DNA of 64,000 nt from assembly GCA_965232485.1 (NCBI GenBank), contig OZ246975.1, forward strand, positions 2,790,001 to 2,854,000, read 5' to 3'. The stretch comes from VXPQ01 sp965232485. GTDB lineage: Bacteria; Bacteroidota; Rhodothermia; Rhodothermales; VXPQ01. Positions within the stretch are counted from its first letter, which is position 1. Each line of letters starts with the position of its first letter. A model generated the notes under the pieces. That model was not told the DNA's origin, did no database searches, and saw only the letters and a program-made list of their open reading frames with translations. Of this stretch, positions 28,122 through 38,100 are shown piece by piece. Both the position numbers and the translations under genes were made by a program.

Positions 28122-28284
28122 GAATGCTCTGATTAATTCCACTTTGATCAGCGCTTCGCCTTTACGCGTACGGGACATCCTGATTCCATCGTTGCAATCA
28201 GGGGAAAGCATTGCAGGTTCGGGTTGTCGCGGCCGTGAAGCGCCCCTCGCAGCCTCTGCGCTTCGCGGATGCAATCAGCCCATC
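28122..28284 (+). mobile_element. Dispersed intergenic element (near full-length copy 2)
   Basis: A 163-bp copy that begins one base after the transporter stop. Ends are GAATGCTCTGATTAA and AATCAGCCCATC, an imperfect inverted pair. Internal shared blocks are GATCAGCGCTTCGC, TGATTCCATCGTTGCAATCA and CGTGAAGCGCCCC. The minus strand keeps an open frame with SPDCNDGIRMSRTRKGEALI, alignable with the peptide in copies 1 and 3. Confidence 0.75.
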
Positions 28285-28296
28285 TTTGGCCTTTTT

Positions 28297-28334
28297 GAGT
28301 AGAAATTACTCCAAAAAGGAGTAGAAATTACTCC
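28297..28334. repeat. Two palindromes GAGTA-GAAAT-TACTC in tandem
   Basis: GAGTAGAAATTACTC occurs at 28297-28311 and again at 28319-28333, a 22-bp step (about two helical turns). A degenerate GTATAGAAAAG follows. Arms are 5 bp (6 bp in the second copy) around the same AT-rich centre. It lies just right of the element copy and downstream of two converging genes, so an operator role for a flanking promoter is not obvious. Confidence 0.6.
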
Positions 28335-28448
28335 GAAAAGGTATAGAAAAGGATCATTAAGGCCCCGGAGCGCTCTCCCGGCGCGCTCCCCCGACGCGCG
28401 GTTACTGCGCACGGCCTTTACGCGGGAATTGGCGGGCCGGTGTTTGTT

Positions 28449-29408
28449 TCAGCCGCACACCGTGTTCAGGAAAAGGTCCAGGAACGGTTCGACCGAAATC
28501 TCCATGGCCACCTGTGCGACGGACGCGTTCGATACCTGTTCCAGGACGCCGTCCGCCGCCTGCGCGGTCATCATGCCGCGCGTCGCGCCCGGCTCGTCCG
28601 CTACGTCGCAAAGCATGGGCTGCGTTCGGACCAGGTCCGGTTGTATCGCGGCGGCCACGGCAAGCGGATCGTGCAGCGGACAGGCGTCCCGCCCGCGTCG
28701 CTGTCTGGCGAAATCGAAATACGGCCCGGTAGCGTCGAACAGCAGTCGGCGGAGATTCCCTTCCTGCATGGCAGCGAGGCGTCGATGGAAGCGCTCGCGG
28801 GAAAGCAGCGCCTGTTCCGTCACGTTCAGCCCCACCAGCGTTACGGGCAGGCCGGATCGGATCACGGCGCGGGCCGCCTGCGGATCGGCGTAAAAGTTGA
28901 ATTCGGCGCGTGGCGTTACGTTGCCCCGCCCGTCTCCGGAGCCGCCCATAACGATGATTTCCCGGAGGTTCGCCATGCCGTCCGAATCGCGTTGCAACGC
29001 CGTGGCTACGTTTGTCAGCGGTCCGAGCGCAATGAGCGTGAGCGTTCCCGCATGGCGGCGGGCCATCTCTGGAATCGCGTCGGCGGCATGGGCGCTTTCT
29101 ACTTGTAAGCACTGCACCGGCCAAGCGCGCGACGCCCCGCCGAGGCCGTCCTCGCCGTGTACATGTCCGGCTCGCGTTACCGGCGGGCTGAGCGATTCGA
29201 CGCATCCCCGAAAGACCGGCGGCGGGTCGCTGTCCATTGCTTCGAGTATGCGCAGGGCGTTCGCCGTACAGGCGTCCACGGAAACATTTCCGGCCACGAC
29301 CGTGACGGCCCGCACGTCCAGCGCGGGCGAGCGCAGCGCGAGCGCAAGCGCCAGCAAATCGTCCAGGCCGGGGTCGGTATCTATAAGGACCGGTTTGGGA
29401 GCAGGCAT
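28449..29408 (-). CDS. Nucleoside hydrolase (inosine-uridine type)
   Basis: A 319-residue nucleoside N-ribohydrolase. The Ca2+-binding cluster is VLIDTDPGLDDLLALALAL near the N-terminus; GPLTNVATAL and IIVMGGSGDGRGNVTPRAEF with NFYADPQAA complete the site, and CPLHDPLAVAAA supplies the C-terminal Asp. It cleaves ribonucleosides into base and ribose. Met at 29408 (MPAPKPVLID) is chosen; an upstream ATG at 29435 adds nine residues. Divergent from the TPR lipoprotein gene. No nucleoside transporter adjoins it. Confidence 0.92.
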   Translation of the reverse strand: MPAPKPVLIDTDPGLDDLLALALALRSPALDVRAVTVVAGNVSVDACTANALRILEAMDSDPPPVFRGCVESLSPPVTRAGHVHGEDGLGGASRAWPVQCLQVESAHAADAIPEMARRHAGTLTLIALGPLTNVATALQRDSDGMANLREIIVMGGSGDGRGNVTPRAEFNFYADPQAARAVIRSGLPVTLVGLNVTEQALLSRERFHRRLAAMQEGNLRRLLFDATGPYFDFARQRRGRDACPLHDPLAVAAAIQPDLVRTQPMLCDVADEPGATRGMMTAQAADGVLEQVSNASVAQVAMEISVEPFLDLFLNTVCG

Positions 29409-29507
29409 TTCGCGGAAAATGTTGTATGAAGTCAATAAAGATCGTACATTTCACATCCTTATGTCGTACTTGCTTAAACCAGCGTTTCGAACCGATTGTA
29501 CGGTGCC

Positions 29508-30713
29508 ATGAAAAGAACACAAACTGCTGTCCTTCTTGCTTGCGTCTTCGGCGCTTTCCTGTGGATGGCTCCCGGATGCTCCAGCGACCCGAACGTGGAG
29601 GGCGCCAAACTGGACCTGCGCAACCAGGATTACGACCGGGCGCTTGAGAATATCGCCGAAGCGCTTGCACGCGATCCCGCCAATGCGGAAGCCCATGAAT
29701 TGAAGGGTCAGGTGCTTCAGGCGCAGTCCGCGGAGGTAACCGATCCAGAGGCGTACGTGAGCATGATTCATGAAATGATCGAGGCGTACGACCAGGCGGT
29801 GGCCGCCGATCCAGGTCTCGAAAGTTCGGTTTCCCGCTCGCTGACCATGGCGTACGCCGACGTATTCCGCAAGGGCATCCAGGCATTCAATCGCGGCTCG
29901 GACAATTCCGACGAATTCGGCCCGGCGGCGGAATATTTTGGCCTGGCCGTCGAAATCCGGCCCGATTCGTCCGGTCCCTATGTGAACCAGGCGTTCGCCT
30001 TCCTGAACGCCGGCATGGAGGAAGAGGCGATCGCTCCGCTTGAAATGGCCATCGAAAAAGGCGATACGCAGAAGAACACGCTCCTTTTCCTTGGAGATAT
30101 CTACAACCGCCGGGGAAATCAGGAGAAGGCCATGGAAGTGTTCGGGCAGGCGGCGGAACTGTACCCCGAGGACGCCGATATTCAATCCCAGCTTCTGAAC
30201 CTGTACGTACAGACCGGGCAGGCCGAACAGGCTATGGCGGAATACGAGGCGGCGCTGGAGCAGGACCCGAATAACGAGACGCTCTTGTACAATTACGGCT
30301 CGTTGTTGCTTGAGGCGGAACAGTTCGACGATGCTATTCATTATCTCGGCCGCGCCGCAGAGGCCGGCCCCGATTATGCGAACGCGCATTTCAACCTTGG
30401 GGCGGCCTATATCAACAAGGCCGTCGCGCTGAACGAACAGATCAGCGCCATGGACGACGCCTTGCGCGAGGAACGGGCCGATCTGGAAGCCGACGAGATT
30501 TCCGCGCGCGAGGCGGAAATGGACGTGCTGGTCGAGGAGCGGCGCGGTCTGTTCGAGGAAGCGCTTGCTCCGCTCACGCAAGCCCACGAGATTATTGGGG
30601 CCAACGGCGAAGACCCGACGTCTATTTGCCAGGCGCTGTACACCGCCTATGTGCAAACGAACCAGATGGATATGGTAGAGACGGTCACCGAGTGTGCGGG
30701 ATACGGCGACTGA
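29508..30713 (+). CDS. Tetratricopeptide-repeat lipoprotein
   Basis: A 401-residue lipoprotein; the signal ends in APGC followed by SSDPNVEG. The mature part is a TPR superhelix: for example AEAHELKGQVLQAQ, GPYVNQAFAFLNAGMEEEAI, NTLLFLGDIYNRRGNQEKAM, ADIQSQLLNLYVQTGQAEQA and ETLLYNYGSLLLEAEQFDDA. A charged coiled-coil-like stretch near residues 305-350 (DDALREERADLEADEI) interrupts the repeats. TPR lipoproteins act as periplasmic or outer-membrane assembly scaffolds; the partner is unknown. A strong terminator follows. Confidence 0.86.
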   Translation: MKRTQTAVLLACVFGAFLWMAPGCSSDPNVEGAKLDLRNQDYDRALENIAEALARDPANAEAHELKGQVLQAQSAEVTDPEAYVSMIHEMIEAYDQAVAADPGLESSVSRSLTMAYADVFRKGIQAFNRGSDNSDEFGPAAEYFGLAVEIRPDSSGPYVNQAFAFLNAGMEEEAIAPLEMAIEKGDTQKNTLLFLGDIYNRRGNQEKAMEVFGQAAELYPEDADIQSQLLNLYVQTGQAEQAMAEYEAALEQDPNNETLLYNYGSLLLEAEQFDDAIHYLGRAAEAGPDYANAHFNLGAAYINKAVALNEQISAMDDALREERADLEADEISAREAEMDVLVEERRGLFEEALAPLTQAHEIIGANGEDPTSICQALYTAYVQTNQMDMVETVTECAGYGD

Positions 30714-30743
30714 CCTTCCCGCATTTTTCCGAAACGCGCGGAG

Positions 30744-30781
30744 CCCGGACCTGAATTTCAGGTTCGGGTTCTTGCTTTTTT
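30744..30781 (+). terminator. Rho-independent terminator after the TPR gene
   Basis: An 11-bp stem (CCCGGACCTGA pairing TCAGGTTCGGG, one G-T pair) with a 3-nt loop is followed by TTCTTGCTTTTTT. It ends just before the start region of the PLP-enzyme gene. Confidence 0.85.
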
Positions 30782-30792
30782 GCAATATCATT

Positions 30793-31962
30793 ATGGAGAA
30801 ATCCACCCGACCTTCCCTGGGTTTCGGCACCTTGGCCGTGCATGCGGGGCAAAAGCCGGACCCCGTCACGGGCGCGATCATGACGCCCGTGTACCAGACG
30901 TCGACCTTCGTACAGGACGCTCCGGCAACGCACCGGGGATACGAATATGCGCGCGTGTCCAATCCGACGCGGACAGCGCTGGAAGAAAACCTGGCTGCGC
31001 TGGAGGGCGCGGCGCACGGCATTTGCTTCGCTTCGGGCATGGCCGCCCTGGACGCCATATTGCGGCGCTTGCGCCCCGGCGACCACGTGCTGGGCATGGA
31101 AGACATCTATGCAGGCACGATTCGTCTTTTCAGGGAAGTGTTCGAGCACTACGGCCTGGTTTTCAGTTTTGCGGACATGACCGACCTGGAGGCCGTAGCG
31201 ACCGCCGCGCGTCCGGAAACGAAACTGCTATGGATCGAGACGCCCACGAATCCATTGTTGCGCGTCGTGGATATCGCCGCCGTATCCGAAATAGCCCATG
31301 CTTCGGGGATTGCCGTGGCTGTGGACAATACCTTCGCTTCGCCGTTTCTTCAGCAACCGTTGGCGCTGGGCGCGGATATGTCCCTGCATTCCACGACCAA
31401 GTACCTCGGCGGCCACTCCGACGTGGTGGGCGGTGCGGTGTTGACCAACGACGACGCCTGGGCCGAAAGCCTCCGGTTTCAGGTGAAGGCCGCGGGCGCC
31501 GTTCCCGCTCCGCTGGATTGTTTTCTGACGCTGCGGAGCGCCAAGACGTTGCATCTGCGCATGGAGCGACATTGCCGCAACGCTCGCGCGATCGCCGCGT
31601 TTCTGGGAGAGCACCCGAAAGTGGAGCGCGTGCATTATCCGGGACTGCCAGACGACCCCGGCTACGAGACGGCCCGCAAACAGATGCGGGATTTCGGGGG
31701 AATGCTGTCCTTTTCGCTCCGGAACGATCGCATGGAGGACGCTGCGCGCGCGATGACGAATTTGCAGATCGTGTCGCTGGCGGAAAGCCTCGGCGGCGTG
31801 GAAAGCCTTATCGAACACCCGGCCACCATGACGCATGCGTTTCTTTCCAGAGAAGAGCGGGAGAGATTCGGGATTACCGATTCGCTGATGCGGCTTTCGG
31901 TGGGCGTGGAGGACGAGGCCGATCTGATCGCCGATTTGGCCGCTGCCTTGGCCGTCGTATAG
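30793..31962 (+). CDS. Cys/Met-metabolism PLP-dependent enzyme (cystathionine/methionine gamma-lyase family)
   Basis: A 389-residue fold-type I PLP enzyme. The catalytic Lys lies in SLHSTTKYLGGHSDVVGG; YARVSNPTRTALEENLAALE with ASGMAAL gives the cofactor phosphate and Tyr contacts, and VDNTFASPFLQQPL the Asp. It may be cystathionine gamma-lyase, gamma-synthase or methionine gamma-lyase; sequence alone does not decide. Met at 30793 (MEKSTRPSLGF) is chosen because the family begins here. It stands alone between two terminator-like hairpins. Confidence 0.92.
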   Translation: MEKSTRPSLGFGTLAVHAGQKPDPVTGAIMTPVYQTSTFVQDAPATHRGYEYARVSNPTRTALEENLAALEGAAHGICFASGMAALDAILRRLRPGDHVLGMEDIYAGTIRLFREVFEHYGLVFSFADMTDLEAVATAARPETKLLWIETPTNPLLRVVDIAAVSEIAHASGIAVAVDNTFASPFLQQPLALGADMSLHSTTKYLGGHSDVVGGAVLTNDDAWAESLRFQVKAAGAVPAPLDCFLTLRSAKTLHLRMERHCRNARAIAAFLGEHPKVERVHYPGLPDDPGYETARKQMRDFGGMLSFSLRNDRMEDAARAMTNLQIVSLAESLGGVESLIEHPATMTHAFLSREERERFGITDSLMRLSVGVEDEADLIADLAAALAVV

Positions 31963-31992
31963 CGCGGCGCCTGCAAGGAACGACGTACGTCT

Positions 31993-32029
31993 CGCGGAAC
32001 GCGCAGGGCTTGCATTCCGCGCAATTTTT
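31993..32029 (+). terminator. Possible terminator after the PLP-enzyme gene
   Basis: A perfect 7-bp stem CGCGGAA/TTCCGCG with a 15-nt loop is followed by CAATTTTT. It lies about 30 bp past the stop codon. The large loop makes it weaker than the one at 30744. Confidence 0.5.
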
Positions 32030-32039
32030 GGGGTTGGGC

Positions 32040-32063
32040 CTTGATTTTGCAATCATTATCAAG
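32040..32063. promoter_or_regulatory. Dyad CTTGAT-N12-ATCAAG upstream of the giant gene
   Basis: A perfect 6-bp dyad lies about 80 bp before the ATG of the giant repeat gene. TTGATT at 32041 could also serve as a -35 element with GATATT 17 bp further on. A purine-rich AGAGAGGAAG stands just ahead of the ATG at 32141 as a ribosome-binding site. Confidence 0.35.
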
Positions 32064-32140
32064 GATATTTGGAGCAATGAGAAGGTATTAAGGAGAAGTG
32101 GTCGTGTCTTTCGTAGCGATTTCCAGAAGAGAGGAAGACA

Positions 32141-35100
32141 ATGTCTACGTATTCGGTTCATGCGGTTCGGCGGGTATTCGCGCTGCTTTCGTGTGCGTGC
32201 GCGGGCGTTTCGTTATGGGTTGTTCCCGCCGCGGGCCAAGCGGTCCCGGAGGAGGGTTCTCCGGCGAAGCGCGTTTTTCAGGACGAGCCTCCCGCCTTCC
32301 CGGAGGCATGCGGCGCCTTGTTTATTTCCGACGAGTTCGGGGAAGGGTGCGCAGAGGACAAGGGCCCCGATGCGGTCGGGGGCGTTGCGGGGGCAGGAGG
32401 ATTCCCGAACGCTTCGCCCGCTCCCGTTTTGCGGACGGCTCCTCGCCTGGAGTGTCCCGCCGCCGTGTTCGTCGAAGAGCTGGAGACGGGCGTGATCGAC
32501 TGCCGCGCCTATGACGAGGCGGGCGAAGAAACCCTTGATTATTACTGGGAGCCTGCGGCAGGCGCGCCGGGGGGCTATCTGGACGCTCCGCGCTTGATAG
32601 GCGAGGATACGCCTTCTCCGCTGGTCGTGGCGCCGTCGGCGCCTGCGTACGCCGCGCTGGAGTCGTTTGCCTCGGAGGATGCGACGCTTCGCTACCGTTA
32701 CCGCCTGACGGCTACGTCGCGGGTTACGGGTCTGTCGTCGCGGGCGGAGGTGGAGGTGTTCGTGTTGCTGCTCCGTCCGAGCGTGTATTGTCCCCTCGAG
32801 TACGAGGTATCGGCGGGTTCGGAGGTCGTTCTGTCGTGCGAGGGAGCGGACCCGTTGTCTTTCCGGATGGACTACGAGGCGGGTTCGGAGGCGTCGTGGG
32901 AGTGGGAGGGGCTTTGGGGATCGAGCGCGTCGTTGTTGAGCGCTTCGGACACGCCGTCGCCGTTGTTCCGGGCTCCTTCGGACGACGCGGGCGAGACGCA
33001 CCACTATATTGCGAGCATGACGACGACCTCGTCGGGCGCTCCTCTTACGGCGCGGCGGCGTGTGAGCGTTCGGGTGGTCGAAGGGGAGGAACGAGAGGCT
33101 ATGGAGTCTTTTTCGGCGCCGTCAATCACCTGTCCGGATAGTCCTTACAAGGCGTACGAAGGTTCGGCGGACATTACGCTGGACTGCGATGCGACGGACG
33201 CGCCTGCGGGAGCAACCTACGAATGGACGAACTTCGACGCCCACGCCAATGTCGCCAATCGATTAACGAACGCGGACAGCCTGGACGCTACGTTCCTGAT
33301 CCCGCCGGCTATAGACAGCCAGGAGGGTGGCAAACCCGACGTACTCAATGGCCAATACGTCCGGGTGTACAATTACACGGTTACGATGCACGATGGAGGC
33401 GCGCCCGTACCTGGCGCTAATGCGAACGTCTCCGTAACGGTGCTGGCGAAGCCGAATATCGGCTATTGCCTGGTCTCTGCAGGTTATTCATTCGACGAAG
33501 GGGAGAGCGGCGAGCCTCTGCGGCACTGCGAGAGCGATCCGACCGGGGCGCCGGGGGATTCTCCTGTTTACGCATACGCGTGGAGCATCGCCGAAGGCAC
33601 CCCTACGCCGAGCGACGCGCTGAGCCTCTTGAGCAGCGCCGCGGCGCGTAATCCCGTATTCACGCCTCCGGCCGATGTGGCGAAGGATGTATTGTACCAA
33701 TACGACATGACCATATCCGCGGATAACGCCAATGATTACGTAATGCGCGCGAACGTGCAGGTTATAGACCTGGACGCGGGCGCGTTGAACCTTGCATGCG
33801 CCAGGGTGGAATGGAATGTCTATGCAGGTAAGCCGAATATCACGCTGGAGTGCGACGCTCCCGGCGCGCCGTCCGACGCTACCTGGACGTGGACGGCTCG
33901 CGCCCCTACGCCGAATGCGGATAAATTGACCAATCCGAATATACGCAACCCCGAGTTCATCGTGCCTTCCGCGGACAAATTTTACGTCACGCAGGATTTC
34001 TATTACACCGTATCTGTCAGCGCGGGCGGGAAAAGCGAAGCAAAGGATGTGGTTGTCGAGGTAATCCCGGCAGGCACCATCGTCATTACCTGCAACTCGG
34101 AGAAATATTTTTTCGATGGAGGCGATGACGAAGAGATAGGCCGTTGTTCTTTTGCGCATGGCCGGAGAACCGTCGATCCCGGCGAGTTCGAATATCAGTG
34201 GGTGGCTCACAGTACGACCGACCCGCGTTTTACGAACGGCACAAACCCGAACGGTACAAATACGAACGGCGCAAACACGAACAGCCACCTCTCTCTGCTC
34301 AGCGCCGCCAACGTAAACGGTCCGGATTTTCTTGTGCCGGATAATGTCCATAAGCATGAATTGTATTCATACTTAAGGCGAGTAATATTCAGTCCGACAC
34401 GCATCACCGAAAGACAGGTTGACGCGTATGTGCTGGACCGCGATCAGTTCGACGCAACCCTTTCCCTTTCCTGCGCGAGTCCCGTCGTTGCGTACGAGGG
34501 CGGCGGCGAGATTGCGTTGTCGTGCACGGCTTCGGGCGTTCCCGATTCCAGGCCCTATTCGTACCAATGGAGCGGCGATCCGCTGGCCGCGGCGCGACTA
34601 AGCGTCAACAAGAACGAGACGGGTCCAACGACGACGGCGACGTTTCTGTCGCCTGCGACGGTGGACGAGGACAAGAAGTACGAATACGTGGTTGCGGTCA
34701 CGGCGTACAACACCATTCCCGCCACGGCCAACGTCATGGTGACGGTCAAGAACAAGGTTCCGGTCGCGGTTATGTGCTCGGGCCATCCGTATTCGGCGTA
34801 CGAGGGGTCGGCGAACGTTACGCTGGATTGCACGGCGCGGGACGCTCCTTCGGGTTCTTCGTACGTCTGGACGGCGAGGGGTTCGACGGCGGACACGGCC
34901 CTTTTGAGCGCGACGGACATCGCTGCGCCCGCGTTCGACGTGCCGGACGCGGTGGACGCAGACAAGACCTACGAATACACGCTTACGGTTTCTGCGGCGA
35001 ACGCGGAAGACGGTACGGCCAACGTAACCGTGACGGTCAAGAACAAGCCTGAGATAATGATTGCGTGCGCGGGCGATCCGTATTCGGCGTACGAGGGGTC

Positions 35101-38100
35101 GGCGAACGTTACGCTGGATTGCACGGCTTCGGAGGCTCCCGGCGCGAATCCCGCGTATACGTACGTCTGGACGGCGAGGGGTTCGACGGCGGACACGGGC
35201 CTCTTGAGCGCGGCGGACATCGCTTCGCCCGCGTTCGACGTGCCGGACGAGGTGGACGCAGACAAGACGTACGAGTACACGCTTACGGCCTCTGCGGCGA
35301 ACGCGGAAGACGGGACGGCCAACGTAACGGTGACGGTCAAGGACAAGCCTGAAATAACGGTTGCGTGCTCGGGCGATCCGTATTCGGCGTACGAGGGGTC
35401 GGCGGACGTTACGCTGGACTGTACGGCGATGGGTCTTCCCTCCGGCTCCGGCTCTAACTACGACTATGCGTGGACGTCTCTGGGCGCGACGGCGGACACG
35501 GGTCTCTTGAGCGCGACGGACGTCGCTTCGCCCGCGTTCGCCGTGCCGGACGAGGTGGGCGCAGACAAGACGTACGAATACAGGCTTACGGCCTCGGCGG
35601 CGAACGCGAAAGACGGGACGGCCGACGTAACCGTAACGGTCAGGAACAAGCCTGAGATAACGGTTGCTTGCGAGCGCCCTGCTCCGACGTACGAGGGGTC
35701 GGAGAATTTCGCTTTGTCCTGTACGGCTTCGGAGGCTCCCCCTGGCTCTACGTACGACTACGTCTGGACGGCCCGGAGTCCTACGCTGGACACGGCGCGG
35801 CTCGTCGCAGGCGCGGACGGCCCGACGCCGACGTTCGCCGTGCCGGAGGACGTGCCGCAAACGACGAAGTACGAGTACGCGCTTGCGGTCTCGGCGGCGA
35901 ACGCGAAAGACGGCATGGCCAACGTAACGGTGACAGTGCTCAACACGGGCGCGCTGGCGCTCGTATGCGCGGACAATCCGTATTCGGCGCTCGAGGGGGA
36001 GGCGGACATTACGCTGGCTTGCCAGGCGACGGGCGCTCCGGAGGAGGGTTCCGACGTCGCATACGCGTGGACGGCGCGCGGCGCGACGGCGGACACGGAG
36101 CGTTTGAGCGCGACGGACGCGGCTTCGCCCATGTTCGCCGTGCCGGAGGAGGTTCCGCAAACGACGCGGTACGAATACAGGGTTACGGCCTCTGCGGCGA
36201 ACGCGGAAGACGGGACGGAGGACGTCACGGTGACGGTGCTGAACAGGCCTGAAATAATGATTGCGTGCGCGGGCAATCCGTATTCGGCGTACGAGGGCGC
36301 GGCGGACATTACGCTGGATTGCTCGGCGGGCGACCCCGGCGGCGCCGACGTCGCATACTCCTGGACGGCGCGCGGATCGACGCCGGACGCGAACCTGTTG
36401 AGCGCGACGGATATTTCGTCGCCCGTGTTCGACGTGCCGGAGGAGGCGCCGCGCACGACGACATACGAATATCTTTTGACGGTCACGGCGGAGCACGCGG
36501 CGCCTGCAACGGAAGAGGTAACGGTGACGGTGCTGAACAGGCCCGATATCGTCGTCTCCTGCGCACGCCCCGCCCCGGTCTACGAAGGGTCGCCGGACAT
36601 TGCGCTGTCTTGCTCGGCGGCGGGGGCTCCTCCTGGTTCCGGCTACGCATACGCCTGGACGGCTCGCGGCTCTGCGGCGGACACGGGCCTGTTGAACGCA
36701 ACGGATATTCTGTCGCCGACGTTCGACGTGCCGGAGGACGTGCCGCAAACGACGACGTACGAGTACGCGCTTGCGGTCTCGGCGGAGAATGCGGAGGACG
36801 GCATGGCCAACGTAACGGTGACGGTCCTCAACACGGGCGCGCTGGCGTTCGTATGCCCGGGCCATCCGTATTCGGCCTACGAGGGCGCGGCGGACATTGC
36901 GCTGGATTGCTCTGTTTTGGGCGCTCCCGCTGGTTCCAACGTCGCATACGCCTGGACGCCGCTCGGTTCTACGCCGACAGGCCTTTTGAACGCGACGAAT
37001 ATTCCGTCGCCCATGTTCGCCGTGCCGGAGGACGTGCCGCAAACGACGACGTACGAGTACATGGTTACGGCCTCTGCGCCGGACGCGGAAGACGCCGCGG
37101 CCAACGTAACGGTGACGGTATTGGACAGGCCTGAAATAATGATTGCGTGCGCGGGCCATCCGTATTCGGCCTACGAGGGCGCGGCGGACATTACGCTGGA
37201 TTGCTCGGCGACGGGGGCTCCGGAGGGTTCTAACGTCGCATACGCCTGGACGCCGCTCGGTTCTACGCCGACAGGCCTTTTGAACGCAACGGATATTCCG
37301 TCGCCGACGTTCGCCGTGCCGGAGGACGTGCCGCAAACGACGACGTACGAGTACAGGCTTACGGCCTCGGCGCCGAACGCGGAAGACGCCGCGGCCAACG
37401 TAACCGTGACGGTATTGAACAGGCCCAACATAGCCGTCGCCTGTGCGGGCCATCCGTATTCGGCGTACGAGGGCGCGGCGGACATTGCGCTGGATTGCTC
37501 GGCTACGGGCGCGCCCGACGGCGCCGACTACGAATACGCCTGGGAGGCGCGCGGTTCTGCGCCGACAGGCCTCTTGAGCGCGACGGATATTTCGTCGCCG
37601 ACGTTCGACGTGCCGGACGAGGTGGACGAAACGACCAGGTACGAATACAGGCTTACGGCCACGGCGGCGAACGCGGAAGACGGAACGGCCAACGTAACCG
37701 TAACGGTATTGAACAGGCCCCACATCGTCGTCGCCTGCGCGAACCCCGATCCGGTCTACGAAGGCTCGGAGGACATTGCGCTGGATTGCGAGGCTTCGGG
37801 CGCGCCCGATCCCGGCGCCGATTACGAATACGCCTGGACGGCGCGCGGCGCTACGGCGGACACGGACCGTTTGAGCGCGGCGGATATTTCGTCGCCGACG
37901 TTCGACGTGCCGGACGAGGTGGACGAGACGACCAGGTACGAATACAGGCTTACGGCCTCGGCGCCGAATGCGGAAGACGGAACGGCGGACGTTACGGTAA
38001 CCGTGTTAAACACGGGCGCGCTGGCGCTTGCATGCCCGGGCAATCCCTGGTCGACGCACGAGGGTTCGCCGGACATTACGCTGGATTGCGAGGCTTCGGG

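Noticed and set aside
32098..32514. A 138-codon plus-strand frame with a good AAGGAG upstream, overlapping the giant gene's start.
   Set aside because: The other frame gives a proper signal peptide and 2,500 residues of coherent repeats; this one becomes Arg/Gly-rich without domain.
34235..34282. 15-bp repeats considered as a phase-variation switch.
   Set aside because: The unit length is a multiple of three, so slippage cannot shift the frame; only loop length would vary.
34598..37723. A 1,041-codon open frame on the minus strand, and several long minus-strand frames such as 3045-4406 and 13810-15162.
   Set aside because: They lie wholly opposite well-supported genes, have Arg/His-rich low-complexity translations and no domain. 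The longest arises because the repeated GC-rich codons of the giant gene happen to lack antisense stops.
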